Source of the DNA: Paenibacillus mendelii
Lineage (GTDB): Bacteria > Bacillota > Bacilli > Paenibacillales > Paenibacillaceae
DNA length: 64,000 nucleotides
Assembly (NCBI RefSeq): GCF_024498075.1
Contig: NZ_JANHOF010000003.1
Coordinates: 186,001-250,000 of the forward strand
Reading direction: 5' to 3'
Part shown: piece by piece, positions 1 through 9,639 of the stretch
Layout of the letters: each line of letters begins with the position of its first letter
Position numbering within the stretch: position 1 is the first letter of the stretch
Notes under the pieces: generated by a model
What the model was told of the DNA's origin: nothing
The model's input: only the letters and a program-made list of their open reading frames with translations
Databases searched by the model: none
Position numbers and translations under genes: made by a program

Positions 1-1
1 A

Positions 2-3000
2 ACCAAAACGGGTGCATTGTCCGATACAAAGGTGCTGTTCGCCAGTTACGACGTCTGGAAAGCGGTTGATGGAAACGGCAGCCCGCAAACCGGTATTAAA
101 GTGAATGAAGCGATCCGTGATTGGGTAAACGGAGGCGGCGTTCTTGTTTACACTGGCGGATCGGGCGCCAGCGACAGCCTGTCCGAATGGTGGCAGGACC
201 AGAATATGCCGTCGCCGAAGCAGGATCTGTGGAATAAGCTCGGATTGGCCGTCACCAAAGAGAAAACCTCCACGGGTACCGCGGATGTGGAGCTGCAGGC
301 TGCATCCGCCGCAAACGGAGCTTTCGGCGGACGCGGATCGGTTGTCATTCCCCGTCATTTCACCGTCACATCGGCTGATCTCGGAGCCGGAGCGGTTCCG
401 TTATATACAGCGGGTGGGAAAGCTGCCGCCTACGAACAGCCTGTCGGCAGCGGAAAAGTGATTGTGGTGGGCGTTACGCCTGCGTATTTCGCAGCCAGTC
501 AGACTGCTTCCCAGCTTATCCGCGATATTGCCAAGTATGCGGTGGAGCAGGCAGGGGAGACATATACGGAAACGAATGTGATGAAGGCCGTCCGCGGCCC
601 CTATACCGCGATTCAAACGCTTGAGCAGCCGGCGCAGATTCAGCTTCAGGGCTCGTATATCGACCTGTTCGACGATCGGCTCCCGGTCGTCGGGGGCATG
701 ACGGAAATGATGGCGGAATCCAATATGCTGGTGCTGGATATCTCCGGCAAAGCGGCGGTAAAACCGGAAATCCTGTTCGCCAGCGGCAGCTTGACAGATG
801 TCGGGGAAATGCCGGACACAACGGAATATACGCTTTCCGGAACGCCGAACTCCCGGGCCAGCACGAGAATTGGTGCACCCGCCGGTGTGTATCCGCAGGC
901 CGTGGGGGGAACCGATAAAAACGGCAGCCCGGTAACCGTGTCCTGGGAATGGGAAAATAGCTCAAAAACGCTGCTTATCAGGCATGACCACCGGAAGGAC
1001 GGTGTTAAAATCAGCGTGCAATGGTCCGATGAGCCGCTCGCTGATTCAATTCCGGTCGACTTCATGGACAAAATCGTCAAAACGAACCAGGACAATCTGG
1101 ATGCCGCTTATGTGGTGAAAAATACCGGCGGCGCGATTGCGGATTTCCGGTTTATGGATCATGACGCAGAGCTTGTCTATGGATTCGACTTAAACCAGAA
1201 CGCGAAAGCGCGGGTTTCGCTTGATGTGGCCAATAATTATATCATCAGCGTCTCCCCGGATAATGTGAACTGGACGGAGCTGTACAGAGCGCCGGACGAA
1301 CGGGGCCGAGCGATAAAAACCATCGATTTGTCCGCCTATGCCGCTGAGGGCGGCAAAGTGTACGTCAAGATGGAGAATGCTGACAAAACGACCGGCAACG
1401 GGCCGGTTATCTATGGCTTTATCCTTAGTCATGAACAGCGCATTGCGCCGTTTACTGTACGTTCCAATCGCTCTCTGGAGCTCGGGCCCGGTCAGACGGG
1501 GTCGCTGCAGCTAGCCATTACGAACCGCGATCCAGAGCCGCGGAATGTGGACATGACCTTATCGCTGAATGCAGAAGCGCAGCAGTTGTCCTTTAAGACG
1601 GGGACGGAAGGAGAAACCCCGTATTTGTTTGCCAATAGTGGATCGGAGCTGACCGGTGACGGAAGCAGATATGCCGATTCGGACCATTATTTTGTCTATC
1701 GGCTGCCTGTTACGCAGGATATGATCGAGCCGTCAGTGAAGTTAACGCTGGCTAACCGCTTCGAGGTCTCCATCTCTGCGGATGGGGAGAACTGGATAGT
1801 TGCCGATGTCGAGGGCCAGCCGGTCGAGGGGCAAAGCAACAAAGCGGAACGCAGCTATCCGCTTGAGCCTTACGTCAATGACAGCGGATATGTTTACGTG
1901 AAGATCGGAAACAGCCAAAAGACGGGTGGCTGGGGCGGCATGTTGCAGAAGCTTGTGCTGACCGCGCAAAGCGAGGGGGAATTATCGGCTGCATTCCCGG
2001 ACAACAACATCGCCTTGCTCCCGCACCAGACGCGGCTGATCCGAGTCGAGGTGACAGCAGATGCCGGTATTCAGACCGCGCAGCCCGCTCAGATGATCCG
2101 GTTCTCATCCGGGGAGGCGGTCACGGAATTTATGATGCCTGTGAAGATCAGCTTTACCAAGCCGGAATACAAGGCTGCCTGGGCTTCCACACCTGTTACG
2201 ATCAACGGGCAGGAAGGCGGGAATGAATGGAGCGATGCGCAGATTATCGAGATAAGCGGATCTGCACCTGAAATTCTGCGTTACGGCATGATTTGGGGCG
2301 ACTCCAGCAGCTTGAAAGCAAAGTACCGGATGAAATGGGACGCTCAAAATCTGTACGTACTTGAAGAGCGCGAAGACAGCGCCTTCGCTTTTACGGAGAC
2401 GGGAGCCACAATGTATGCGTCGACTGCCTCGATGCTCTTCCTGGATATCGATCACAACAAGAACGGGGCGACGTATGGCTCGGGGGATTATGCCCTCTTC
2501 TTTACGCCGAGCGGTCCGGATTCCCAGCCACATGTCTTTATGCGACGGGGCAGGGACTCCGGCAAAGAGGAGGAGGCACTGACCAGTGCCGTCATCCAAT
2601 CATCCGTTGATCAGGAAGCGCATAAATATACCGTGGAAATGGCGATTCCCTGGAGCGCGCTGCAAACGATCCCATTCGTACCCGCCAATGGCACAAAGGT
2701 AGGGATGACGGTTGCCGCTACCCGTAATGCCGGACCCGGGGTCTGGGGCCAGGTCATGTGGGTCGGAGACGGTGACGATCAGGCCAAATGGGCCGATATG
2801 AAGTTTACAGGCAAGCCCGACGGCGGAGACGGCGGTTCGGGTGGGGGCGGAGGAACAGTCGGCCCCGGAGGTTCCGGAGTTCCTGAGGGGAACGGCAGTA
2901 CAGGAAATGCAGATGCAGGAGCGGACGGATCCTCTTCCGTGCTGAAGATGAGCCTAGAAGAAATACGGAGCAAGCTAGGGAAAAGCAGTCTTGTTCTAAC

Positions 3001-4045
3001 GATGAAGGAAGCCGGCGGCACGGTTGAGCTGCCGCTGCAGGCCGGCAGTATCCTTGAGAATCAGGACGTGCAGCTGAATGCCGGCAGATTCTCCGCTTCA
3101 TTCCCGGCAGCCCTGCTCCGGGCATTAACCTCACAGCATGAATCGGCAGCGGAGGGTACGGTTGCTCTATTATTCAACCGGATCAGTGATGAACTGACGG
3201 CTGAGACTATGAAGCAGGCGGTTGTTCCAAAACATGTTCAATTGAAGCTCCGGTCTCCGTTATTTGAAGTGGGGGCGCAGGTCACAACCGGTGACCGTAC
3301 ATCGTCAGCGGAGCATTTTGCCGAGCCGGTGAAGCTTGCGTTCGAGCAGATATCAACAGACAAGGTTGGACCGGTCTATCTGTACCGGATTTTGCCGGAT
3401 GGCAAATTAACGTATATCCCGGCTCATAAGGAAAACGGCAAGTATACGGCAGAGATTATCGAACCGGGCATGTATGCGCTTCTTGAATATGACATCCGCT
3501 ATGAAGATGTGCCTTCCGGGCACTGGGCTTATGAAGTGCTGCGCGATCTGAGCGCCCGCCAGATTGTGGAAGGCATGCCAAGCGGCCGATTTGAACCGAA
3601 GGCGGATGTGACCCGGGCGGAATTTGCCGCCATGCTGGTACGGGTGTTCCGTCTAGAAGCCGGAACGAATGCGGGATTTGCCGACGTGCAAGAAGACAGC
3701 TGGTATGCCGGACCGGTAGCGGCTGCGTTTAAAGCGGGTATCATTACGGGAATAACGACTGAGGAATTTGGCCCCAATCAAGTCATAACCCGCGAACAGA
3801 TGGCCGTCATGCTGGTAAGGGCACTGCTCCACAATACACCCGACGGAATGGCGGGAGACGGGCATGCCGTGTTCAGGGATATGAAGAAGGTCAGCGGCTG
3901 GGCTAGCGAATCTGTGAACGAAGCGATTCGGCTTCAGCTTATACAGGGAAGGGCTGATGGAAGCATCGCGCCGCTCGACTCGGCTACCCGGGCCGAAAGC
4001 GCCCAGCTGATCTACAACGGGCTAAACAGAATGATGGGCGGATGA
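2..4045 (+). CDS. SLH-domain cell-surface protein with CBM9-like module (5' end outside window)
   Basis: The reading frame is open to the left edge, so the N terminus is missing; a TTG at 17 is only an internal codon with no ribosome site. The visible part is at least 1342 aa. Its start resembles a GATase/ThuA-like fold (stretch with DWVNGGGVLVYTGG). Beta-rich repeats follow. Around 2160-2800 is a CBM9-like sugar-binding module (TINGQ, FLDIDHNKNG, WSALQTIPF). A Gly-rich linker comes next (2815-2880), then a domain often placed before SLH repeats, and three SLH repeats at about 3490-4030 (YEDVPSGHWAYE, FADVQEDSWYAG, FRDMKKVSGWAS). SLH repeats bind pyruvylated secondary cell-wall polymer, so the protein should sit on the outer surface and hold or degrade polysaccharide. 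The catalytic domain, if any, lies to the left. Confidence 0.85.
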   Translation, partial: TKTGALSDTKVLFASYDVWKAVDGNGSPQTGIKVNEAIRDWVNGGGVLVYTGGSGASDSLSEWWQDQNMPSPKQDLWNKLGLAVTKEKTSTGTADVELQAASAANGAFGGRGSVVIPRHFTVTSADLGAGAVPLYTAGGKAAAYEQPVGSGKVIVVGVTPAYFAASQTASQLIRDIAKYAVEQAGETYTETNVMKAVRGPYTAIQTLEQPAQIQLQGSYIDLFDDRLPVVGGMTEMMAESNMLVLDISGKAAVKPEILFASGSLTDVGEMPDTTEYTLSGTPNSRASTRIGAPAGVYPQAVGGTDKNGSPVTVSWEWENSSKTLLIRHDHRKDGVKISVQWSDEPLADSIPVDFMDKIVKTNQDNLDAAYVVKNTGGAIADFRFMDHDAELVYGFDLNQNAKARVSLDVANNYIISVSPDNVNWTELYRAPDERGRAIKTIDLSAYAAEGGKVYVKMENADKTTGNGPVIYGFILSHEQRIAPFTVRSNRSLELGPGQTGSLQLAITNRDPEPRNVDMTLSLNAEAQQLSFKTGTEGETPYLFANSGSELTGDGSRYADSDHYFVYRLPVTQDMIEPSVKLTLANRFEVSISADGENWIVADVEGQPVEGQSNKAERSYPLEPYVNDSGYVYVKIGNSQKTGGWGGMLQKLVLTAQSEGELSAAFPDNNIALLPHQTRLIRVEVTADAGIQTAQPAQMIRFSSGEAVTEFMMPVKISFTKPEYKAAWASTPVTINGQEGGNEWSDAQIIEISGSAPEILRYGMIWGDSSSLKAKYRMKWDAQNLYVLEEREDSAFAFTETGATMYASTASMLFLDIDHNKNGATYGSGDYALFFTPSGPDSQPHVFMRRGRDSGKEEEALTSAVIQSSVDQEAHKYTVEMAIPWSALQTIPFVPANGTKVGMTVAATRNAGPGVWGQVMWVGDGDDQAKWADMKFTGKPDGGDGGSGGGGGTVGPGGSGVPEGNGSTGNADAGADGSSSVLKMSLEEIRSKLGKSSLVLTMKEAGGTVELPLQAGSILENQDVQLNAGRFSASFPAALLRALTSQHESAAEGTVALLFNRISDELTAETMKQAVVPKHVQLKLRSPLFEVGAQVTTGDRTSSAEHFAEPVKLAFEQISTDKVGPVYLYRILPDGKLTYIPAHKENGKYTAEIIEPGMYALLEYDIRYEDVPSGHWAYEVLRDLSARQIVEGMPSGRFEPKADVTRAEFAAMLVRVFRLEAGTNAGFADVQEDSWYAGPVAAAFKAGIITGITTEEFGPNQVITREQMAVMLVRALLHNTPDGMAGDGHAVFRDMKKVSGWASESVNEAIRLQLIQGRADGSIAPLDSATRAESAQLIYNGLNRMMGG

Positions 4046-4052
4046 TGAAGGT

Positions 4053-4838
4053 ATGAATGAATCAGGTCTGAAAACCTTGAAAAAACAATACGATGAAGAA
4101 GGTTATGCCGTATTTGAAAATGTGCTGGACGCCGGGTTAATGGCGGAAGCCAAAGAACATATCGAATGGCTGATGCGCAAAAATCCGGGCGTCCGTCCCG
4201 AGCAATTGGGCAATATGTTTATTACGGACGATCCGTTCTGGGTGAGGCTGATCGGCGATGACCGTCTGCTCGATATTGCGGAGCAGTTTATCGGACCGGA
4301 TATTGCGCTGTTCGCTTCGCATTATATCAGTAAGCCGCCTTTTGACGGCAAGCCGGTTCTGTGGCATCAGGACGGGAGCTACTGGCCGCTCGAGCCGATG
4401 AATGTTATTACGCTGTGGCTTGCGGTTGACGATTCACTGCCGGAAAATGGCTGTATGCGCGTTATTCCGGGCACACAGACGATGAATCTGCATGAAATGA
4501 AGCGGTACACGGATGTCGACAGTGTACTGGAATCGGAGGTGGATCCCGCTCTGATCGATGAGTCCAAAGCGGTGGATCTTGTGCTGAAGTCGGGAAGCGT
4601 CTCGGTGCATCATCCCAATATTATTCATGGGTCGGAAGCCAATCTCTCTCCCTTGCGCCGCTGCGGCTTAACGATTCGCTACATTCCGACCTGCACGAGG
4701 ATCAAAGCGGAAACGTGGCCTAGCGCTTTTCTGCTTCGAGGTGAGGCTGTTCCGGGGGTTAATGAATATCTGCCGAAACCGAGGTACATCGAGGGCGTTC
4801 ACATGCCCTTTAAGGGCAAAAATAATATAATTCGTTAA
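4053..4838 (+). CDS. Phytanoyl-CoA dioxygenase (PhyH) family protein
   Basis: 261 aa, a usual size for bacterial PhyH proteins, which are Fe(II)/2-oxoglutarate dioxygenases of the double-stranded beta-helix fold. The iron facial triad is visible: HxD in LWHQDGSYWP (about residue 105) and a distal His in HPNIIHGSE (about residue 191), followed by an Arg (RRCGLTIRY) suited to 2-oxoglutarate binding. The start is supported by GATGAAGGT just upstream. It begins 7 nt after the SLH gene stop, so the two are probably cotranscribed. The substrate cannot be read; PhyH proteins hydroxylate varied small molecules. No signal peptide, so cytoplasmic. Confidence 0.85.
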   Translation: MNESGLKTLKKQYDEEGYAVFENVLDAGLMAEAKEHIEWLMRKNPGVRPEQLGNMFITDDPFWVRLIGDDRLLDIAEQFIGPDIALFASHYISKPPFDGKPVLWHQDGSYWPLEPMNVITLWLAVDDSLPENGCMRVIPGTQTMNLHEMKRYTDVDSVLESEVDPALIDESKAVDLVLKSGSVSVHHPNIIHGSEANLSPLRRCGLTIRYIPTCTRIKAETWPSAFLLRGEAVPGVNEYLPKPRYIEGVHMPFKGKNNIIR

Positions 4839-4901
4839 AGTGGTAAAATCTAACAACACGTGTGAATAGAATAATCATCCGCAACAGCAGCACAACAAAT
4901 C

Positions 4902-4951
4902 AAAAAAACAGTCCGTCAACCGCGAATACCTGGATGACAGACTGTTTTTTT
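4902..4951 (+). terminator. Rho-independent terminator after phyH
   Basis: Arms AAAAAACAGTCCGTCA and TGACAGACTGTTTTTT form a stem followed by a T-run. It ends the SLH-phyH unit and, being A-flanked on the other side, may also serve the minus-strand gene that ends at 5047. Confidence 0.8.
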
Positions 4952-5046
4952 ATATATTACTTCCAAAACGGCAGCAAGTGCACGAATCTCTTCTATTTAC
5001 TGGAGGTATGAATTAAATACAGACCCAGAATGCAACACGTGTTCAG

Positions 5047-7818
5047 CTAGCTGATGGGATCACCGTCATCGTGAGCGCTAGAATCTTGTCCATGGCTGTG
5101 GTGTTCATGATGTTCATGTCCGTCGCCATGATCGTGCTTGTGCCCGCCATGTCTATGAATGCTGTTATTCTTAATGCCGTAACCGGAAATCCGTCTGATC
5201 CGGCTGCGCTGCGAAGCATGATGATTCATTGTGCGGCCTATCGCATGATGGTGATGGTCATGCTGGTCAACGGCGGAGTGCTGGTGCAGGATCCCGTGCT
5301 GGTGCATCCGGTTGTGCAGTGCCCGGTGGGCGCTTGTCAGCGTCATGAGCATCCGTTTGTACGTTTGCTCGTCGGCTCGGGTAGCTAGCGTTTTGATATA
5401 GGCGGTGGAGCCTTCGATCTGCTCTAGAATGGTGACGGCGTCGGTCGATTTGAAGCAGGATTTGCCATCGACGATAACGGTTATCGCGCTGGAATGAGCG
5501 GCGATCATCTCCGATTGGTCATGGTACTTGCCGCGAATGCGCAGGGCGAGCCAGCAGCTTTCTTTCACCGGAATGGACCAATGGCCGGCGTATTGGCCGA
5601 CCTCCGGATCGACGGTGATTTCCTCGCGCAGCAGGCCGCTTACGACAAGCTCAATCTTCGTCACCGGAACGGTAACGGATGAGACTTGCCAGACGATATC
5701 GAGCGTACCGCCGGAACCAGGAAGCTGCATCAGCGAGCCCATTACGCAGCCGCCGATCTGGAACTCGAGCAGGGGCCCTAGCGTGACGAACGTATGACCG
5801 CTGCGGATAGAGCTCATCCACGTGTCGTACGTGAACGACACGCTGCGGACAAGCGAATAGGTACGGATCGTCCCGACAGCGGTTTGCTGCGACATTTTGT
5901 CGGTACCGCCGACCGCAGGAGAATGATAACCGCAATTCAAATACCGGTACCAATCGGATAACGAATACGGATTAATGCCAACATTCTCGAAGGAGCACAT
6001 TTCCACCGCATCGATTTCCCCGAGTACGAGCGCGGCAGCGCCCTCCGCCCGCGGATTGGGCAGATGGGGCATGACAACGAGCCCGTTCTGCTCGCGGCAT
6101 TGCCTGGCCCATTCCGTGATTGTCGCTTCCAGCGGATCGCCCAGGCCCGACTCGTCAGGACCTCCTGTGCATAAAGGCACGATCATTTTGCCTTCATAGC
6201 CGAGCAAGGAAATATGCCCGAGCACGTGCTGGCGGTTTTCCGTTCCGACACGCACCAAATATTCGCCAGATCCGCCGTTTTCCCGGCTGCCGATCGTCGT
6301 TTTGCCATCAAAATCGCCCAGGTTGCTGAACATCTCCCCCCACTGGCTTGTTAGCAGGTTGACGACGTTGACACCCTCGGCGTTGCCTTCCAGCAGCGCC
6401 GTCTGGGGCGAGAGGAAATGGACATGCGTATCTGCAGTCACCCAGCCTTTGTGCCTCCAGTTCAGCACGCGTTCGAGCTCGATCGTAATCACATTCGTTT
6501 CCGAGGTAATCGTGAAGTGCTTGCGCACCGGTCTGATCTCGAAGCCCTTCGTCACCTCGATATATACACTGCCGAGCGGCAGCTTGTATTCGGCTTCTCC
6601 ATCGATGTAAGCACTGTAGTGAAAGTCCTGCACATATTCCGTCCCGTAATCCTCGAACCAGTGGGCATTCGGGAGCCGGTGTCCGTTCAAGGGGGCGATA
6701 TATTCGCCGAACGCCCCATGTACATGAATTTTTGCAGCCACCTTGCTGCCGGAGGATTGTTCCGTAATGCGTACAGTCACCCTGCGCAGCGTATGCTCCA
6801 TCAGACTCCATTCAGAGCTGGCGGACAACTCACGCAGCGGAATCGCCGCCGGCGATTCGCCGCGAATGAGAAGATGGGCGTCGGGATGGGCGGTATATTC
6901 CACAATCCATTCATGTTGTTTGGGAGCAGGCAGCGGTGGATTCGGATTATCCAGCCAACTGGCGTGATTGTACTCAAGCGCAGGTGCTGCGGAAATAATC
7001 GCGCCTAGATCGATGCCGATGTTGGCGTTATCCCCGAATGGCTGCGGCACGAATCCGGGTGCGGATACATATCGCGCTTTGCGGCGGGCATCCCAGCGAA
7101 ATGGATTCGTGGCAAGCGATGTTCGGGTAATGCCAAAAATGAACGCCGTACCGTCGGCCGGGCGCATGACCAGGCGTATGAGCTCTTTATCCGGATGCGG
7201 ATTGTTCAGCGCGTACAACCAATGATGCATGCCGCTGCCGAAGCCGGGGAACGTGGTGCGAAGCTGGCTCTGGCCCCAAGGAATCGCTGGAGCTTCCTTA
7301 TGCAGAACATCGGAGTTTGTGACCATCGTGCGGGGCTTGATGTGTGGGAACGATTCGAAGCTGTTTTCTCCCCATTTGAGCTGAAATTCACTAATCTGGT
7401 ACCGGCGGCGGATGGGAAACGCGGCCTCGGTGCCGTCCGAATAATGCAGCACATACTCGCATACGGTTTCTCCGAGACGCGGAGTGCCCATCATCGGATT
7501 GATTATTCCATCAGGAGACGTGAAGCTTTCCTTGAAATCCGCAGCATGCACGAACAACAGCTGGCGGTCGTGAAGCGGCTGCGGGAGGATGAGCTCTACC
7601 TCCTGATCCTTTAGCAAAATGACGTTGTTTGCGCCGTCCTGGGGGCCAAGCATAAAAGGTACTCCCCATAGCTCCTGCCTTCCGGTAAGCAGCTTATCCT
7701 TATGCGTGAGCACAGCGTCCGAGCAATCGCCGTGTCCAAGGCTGGCGATTGTCCAATTGTACGCGGCCTGTATGGGGAGCGGAACGAAACGGTGATCGTG
7801 GGGCGTCATCGAATTCAT
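5047..7818 (-). CDS. CehA/McbA-type PHP metallohydrolase with His-rich C-terminal tail
   Basis: 923 aa with SD GAGGAGG eight bases before the ATG. The N-terminal 450 residues are beta-rich and not recognised. A PHP-like metal-dependent hydrolase core spans about residues 455-700: DTHVHF (about 463), VVMPHLPNP (about 584) and AVGGTDKMS (about 639) supply the metal-binding His/Asp residues typical of CehA/McbA hydrolases. A beta domain follows. The last ~100 residues contain about 25 histidines in clusters such as DHHHHA, HKHDHGDGHEHHEHH. The tail suggests metal storage or delivery, but this is inference. No signal peptide is evident. CehA and McbA act on carbamate-type esters, yet many relatives are uncharacterised, so the substrate is unknown. 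Stands alone, divergent from the ceramidase-like gene. Confidence 0.75.
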   Translation of the reverse strand: MNSMTPHDHRFVPLPIQAAYNWTIASLGHGDCSDAVLTHKDKLLTGRQELWGVPFMLGPQDGANNVILLKDQEVELILPQPLHDRQLLFVHAADFKESFTSPDGIINPMMGTPRLGETVCEYVLHYSDGTEAAFPIRRRYQISEFQLKWGENSFESFPHIKPRTMVTNSDVLHKEAPAIPWGQSQLRTTFPGFGSGMHHWLYALNNPHPDKELIRLVMRPADGTAFIFGITRTSLATNPFRWDARRKARYVSAPGFVPQPFGDNANIGIDLGAIISAAPALEYNHASWLDNPNPPLPAPKQHEWIVEYTAHPDAHLLIRGESPAAIPLRELSASSEWSLMEHTLRRVTVRITEQSSGSKVAAKIHVHGAFGEYIAPLNGHRLPNAHWFEDYGTEYVQDFHYSAYIDGEAEYKLPLGSVYIEVTKGFEIRPVRKHFTITSETNVITIELERVLNWRHKGWVTADTHVHFLSPQTALLEGNAEGVNVVNLLTSQWGEMFSNLGDFDGKTTIGSRENGGSGEYLVRVGTENRQHVLGHISLLGYEGKMIVPLCTGGPDESGLGDPLEATITEWARQCREQNGLVVMPHLPNPRAEGAAALVLGEIDAVEMCSFENVGINPYSLSDWYRYLNCGYHSPAVGGTDKMSQQTAVGTIRTYSLVRSVSFTYDTWMSSIRSGHTFVTLGPLLEFQIGGCVMGSLMQLPGSGGTLDIVWQVSSVTVPVTKIELVVSGLLREEITVDPEVGQYAGHWSIPVKESCWLALRIRGKYHDQSEMIAAHSSAITVIVDGKSCFKSTDAVTILEQIEGSTAYIKTLATRADEQTYKRMLMTLTSAHRALHNRMHQHGILHQHSAVDQHDHHHHAIGRTMNHHASQRSRIRRISGYGIKNNSIHRHGGHKHDHGDGHEHHEHHSHGQDSSAHDDGDPIS

Positions 7819-7832
7819 GGTTTTATCCTCCT

Positions 7833-7903
7833 CAAAGCATTCCGAAGGAATGCTAGCTTCGAAAGCATGGGCAAAGCATTCCGAAGGAATGCTAGCTTCG
7901 AAA
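7833..7903 (-). repeat. Two tandem 32-bp palindromic units in the 5' leader
   Basis: Units at 7833-7864 and 7872-7903 are identical (39-bp period), each holding the palindrome AGCATTCC-GAA-GGAATGCT followed by AGCTTCGAAA. On the minus strand they form two hairpins immediately upstream of the SD of the PHP hydrolase gene, the nearer within a few bases of GAGGAGG. They could affect mRNA stability or translation, or be a small repetitive extragenic element. The rest of 7904-8222 is AT-rich with no gene; a TATAAT at 8166-8171 could be the -10 box of the ceramidase-like gene, although no good -35 is seen. Confidence 0.8.
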
Positions 7904-8222
7904 TCGTAGGCAGAGCCGCGGGCCGCGAGTATTTGTGTGTAAAATCTATTAATAAGAGTAAAATTATACCATTATCATACTTTTAATTAATGATTAAGTA
8001 AATACCCATGCAAGGGAAAACGGACTAGAAGAAAGGCATTCTTGGAAGGGCAGGTGCAAGCAGCATGGTGAGGACAGATTGTGCTCTTCGTTGTCCAGAT
8101 AATGGCCTATTAAGAAGTGCAAATTAAAAGATCGAAGAGACAAATACTCTCTTTTATATACAAGCTATAATGGAGTATAACCATATTATCCCAAGATAAG
8201 AGACGAGAGAGGAATGACGAGG

Positions 8223-9527
8223 ATGATCCAATGCGGTGTTAGTGAACTGAACATCACGCCTCCCCTGGGCAGCTCGATCCCGGGATATTTTGAGGACAGA
8301 ACATCTACGGGGATTAAAGACGAGCTGTTCGCTAAATCGCTTATCATCGAATCAGCGGGAAAGACGCTTGCTATCCTTGCAATAGACTGCATTGATTTGG
8401 ATAGCGACATCGTGAAACGGATTCGCGATCGTGTATATGCTTATACCGGTATTCCTCCGTCCTGTGTCATGGTCTCGGCTACTCATACGCACACAGGTCC
8501 GCCTGTACAGGCAGGATTTGTTGACAGCTACGACGCATCTTATATTTCGTTCATGGTGCAAAAAGCGGCAGATGCCGCCATATTAGCCTTCAACAGCCGG
8601 CGGGAGGCAAGAATCGGCTTCGGGTCTGGACAAGAGGGGAGTATCGCCTTTAACCGGCGTTACTTCATGAAGGATGGCCGCTTTGCAACGAATCCTGGTG
8701 TTCTTAATCCACTCATTGACCGTGCCGCAGGTCCGATCGACCCTGAGGTTGCGGTCATCCGGATCGATGACATGGCGGGAAATCCGATTGGCATCGTGAC
8801 CAATTATGCATGCCATACAGACGCAGTTGGCGGTACCGAATACAGTGCGGACTATCCTGGCAAGCTGGCAGCTGTGTTAAAGCAGCTGTTGGGAATAAAT
8901 ACGGCCAGCTTGTTCCTGATGGGCGCCTCGGGGAACATCAATCACATCGATGTCAGCGGACAATTCCCTATCGTACCAAACCATTACCTTACAATGGGCA
9001 CCATTCTCGCAGGGGAAGTCATGAAGGTACGTGAAGCGGTTATCCCTTCCGGGCAGGCCATAACTTTGGCAGCCAAACAAGTCTTTTTCTCTGTAGCACA
9101 CAGGAAACCTTCCCAGCCGGATATCCAAGCCGCCCAAGAGCTGCTAAAGGCAGGAACAGAAACACGGATTGAACAAATTTTCGCCCAGTTAGCACTTGAG
9201 GTGGATGCAAGCGAAGAAACCTGCTCTGAGGTCGAGCTCCAACTATTACGGATCGGCGAGCTTGCCGTAGTGGGCCTTCCTGGTGAGCTGTTTGTTGAAT
9301 TCGGGCTTGAGATCAAACGAAAATCTCCATTCAAATACACCATCGTCAATGAATTATGTAACGGTTCTGCTACCGGCTACGTCTCTACCCGCGAGGCTTA
9401 CGAACAGGGCGGATACGAGCCGCGAATAACGAAGCGAAGCAAGCTCGCCGTAGAAGCCGGGGAGCAATTCGTCCAGCAGGCAATGAAGGCGCTGCATGAG
9501 CTTAGAGGTATCAGACACTCAACTTAG
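8223..9527 (+). CDS. Neutral/alkaline non-lysosomal ceramidase N-terminal domain protein
   Basis: About 434 aa. The opening (QCGVSELNITPPLGSSIPGYF) and the motif VSATHTHTGPP (near residue 90) are hallmarks of the N-terminal domain of neutral ceramidases, where the His residues bind zinc. NYACHTDAVGG and MGASGNINHID are further conserved stretches. Only the N-terminal domain is present, as is common in Paenibacillus relatives whose substrates are unknown; N-acyl hydrolysis of a lipid or sugar conjugate is plausible. An ATG at 8214 is also in frame, but GAGAGG (8207-8212) lies one base from it and ten from the ATG at 8223, so 8223 is preferred. No signal peptide. Confidence 0.85.
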   Translation: MIQCGVSELNITPPLGSSIPGYFEDRTSTGIKDELFAKSLIIESAGKTLAILAIDCIDLDSDIVKRIRDRVYAYTGIPPSCVMVSATHTHTGPPVQAGFVDSYDASYISFMVQKAADAAILAFNSRREARIGFGSGQEGSIAFNRRYFMKDGRFATNPGVLNPLIDRAAGPIDPEVAVIRIDDMAGNPIGIVTNYACHTDAVGGTEYSADYPGKLAAVLKQLLGINTASLFLMGASGNINHIDVSGQFPIVPNHYLTMGTILAGEVMKVREAVIPSGQAITLAAKQVFFSVAHRKPSQPDIQAAQELLKAGTETRIEQIFAQLALEVDASEETCSEVELQLLRIGELAVVGLPGELFVEFGLEIKRKSPFKYTIVNELCNGSATGYVSTREAYEQGGYEPRITKRSKLAVEAGEQFVQQAMKALHELRGIRHST

Positions 9528-9557
9528 CAAAGGGATACTTGAACAGCTTCAACGACG

Positions 9558-9584
9558 CAGGCTGCCAGCATCAACGGCAGCCTG
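9558..9584 (+). terminator. Hairpin after ceramidase-like gene (weak terminator)
   Basis: Perfect 9-bp arms CAGGCTGCC and GGCAGCCTG around a 9-base loop, 30 bases past the stop. Only TTCT follows, so termination strength is uncertain. Confidence 0.5.
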
Positions 9585-9639
9585 TTCTGCTAACGTGCAG
9601 CATAGCTCAATTGTGTCAGAAGGGCAGCCTCTGCGCGTG

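Noticed and set aside
3529..3865. Minus-strand frames opposite the SLH repeats
   Set aside because: Shadows of the SLH coding frame; no starts with ribosome sites.
5071..5388. 105-codon plus-strand frame rich in Met and Val
   Set aside because: It is the mirror of the His-rich tail of the minus-strand PHP hydrolase (CAT/ATG codons read backwards).
7833..7903. CRISPR-like direct repeats
   Set aside because: Only two units with a 7-base gap and each unit a palindrome; no cas genes.
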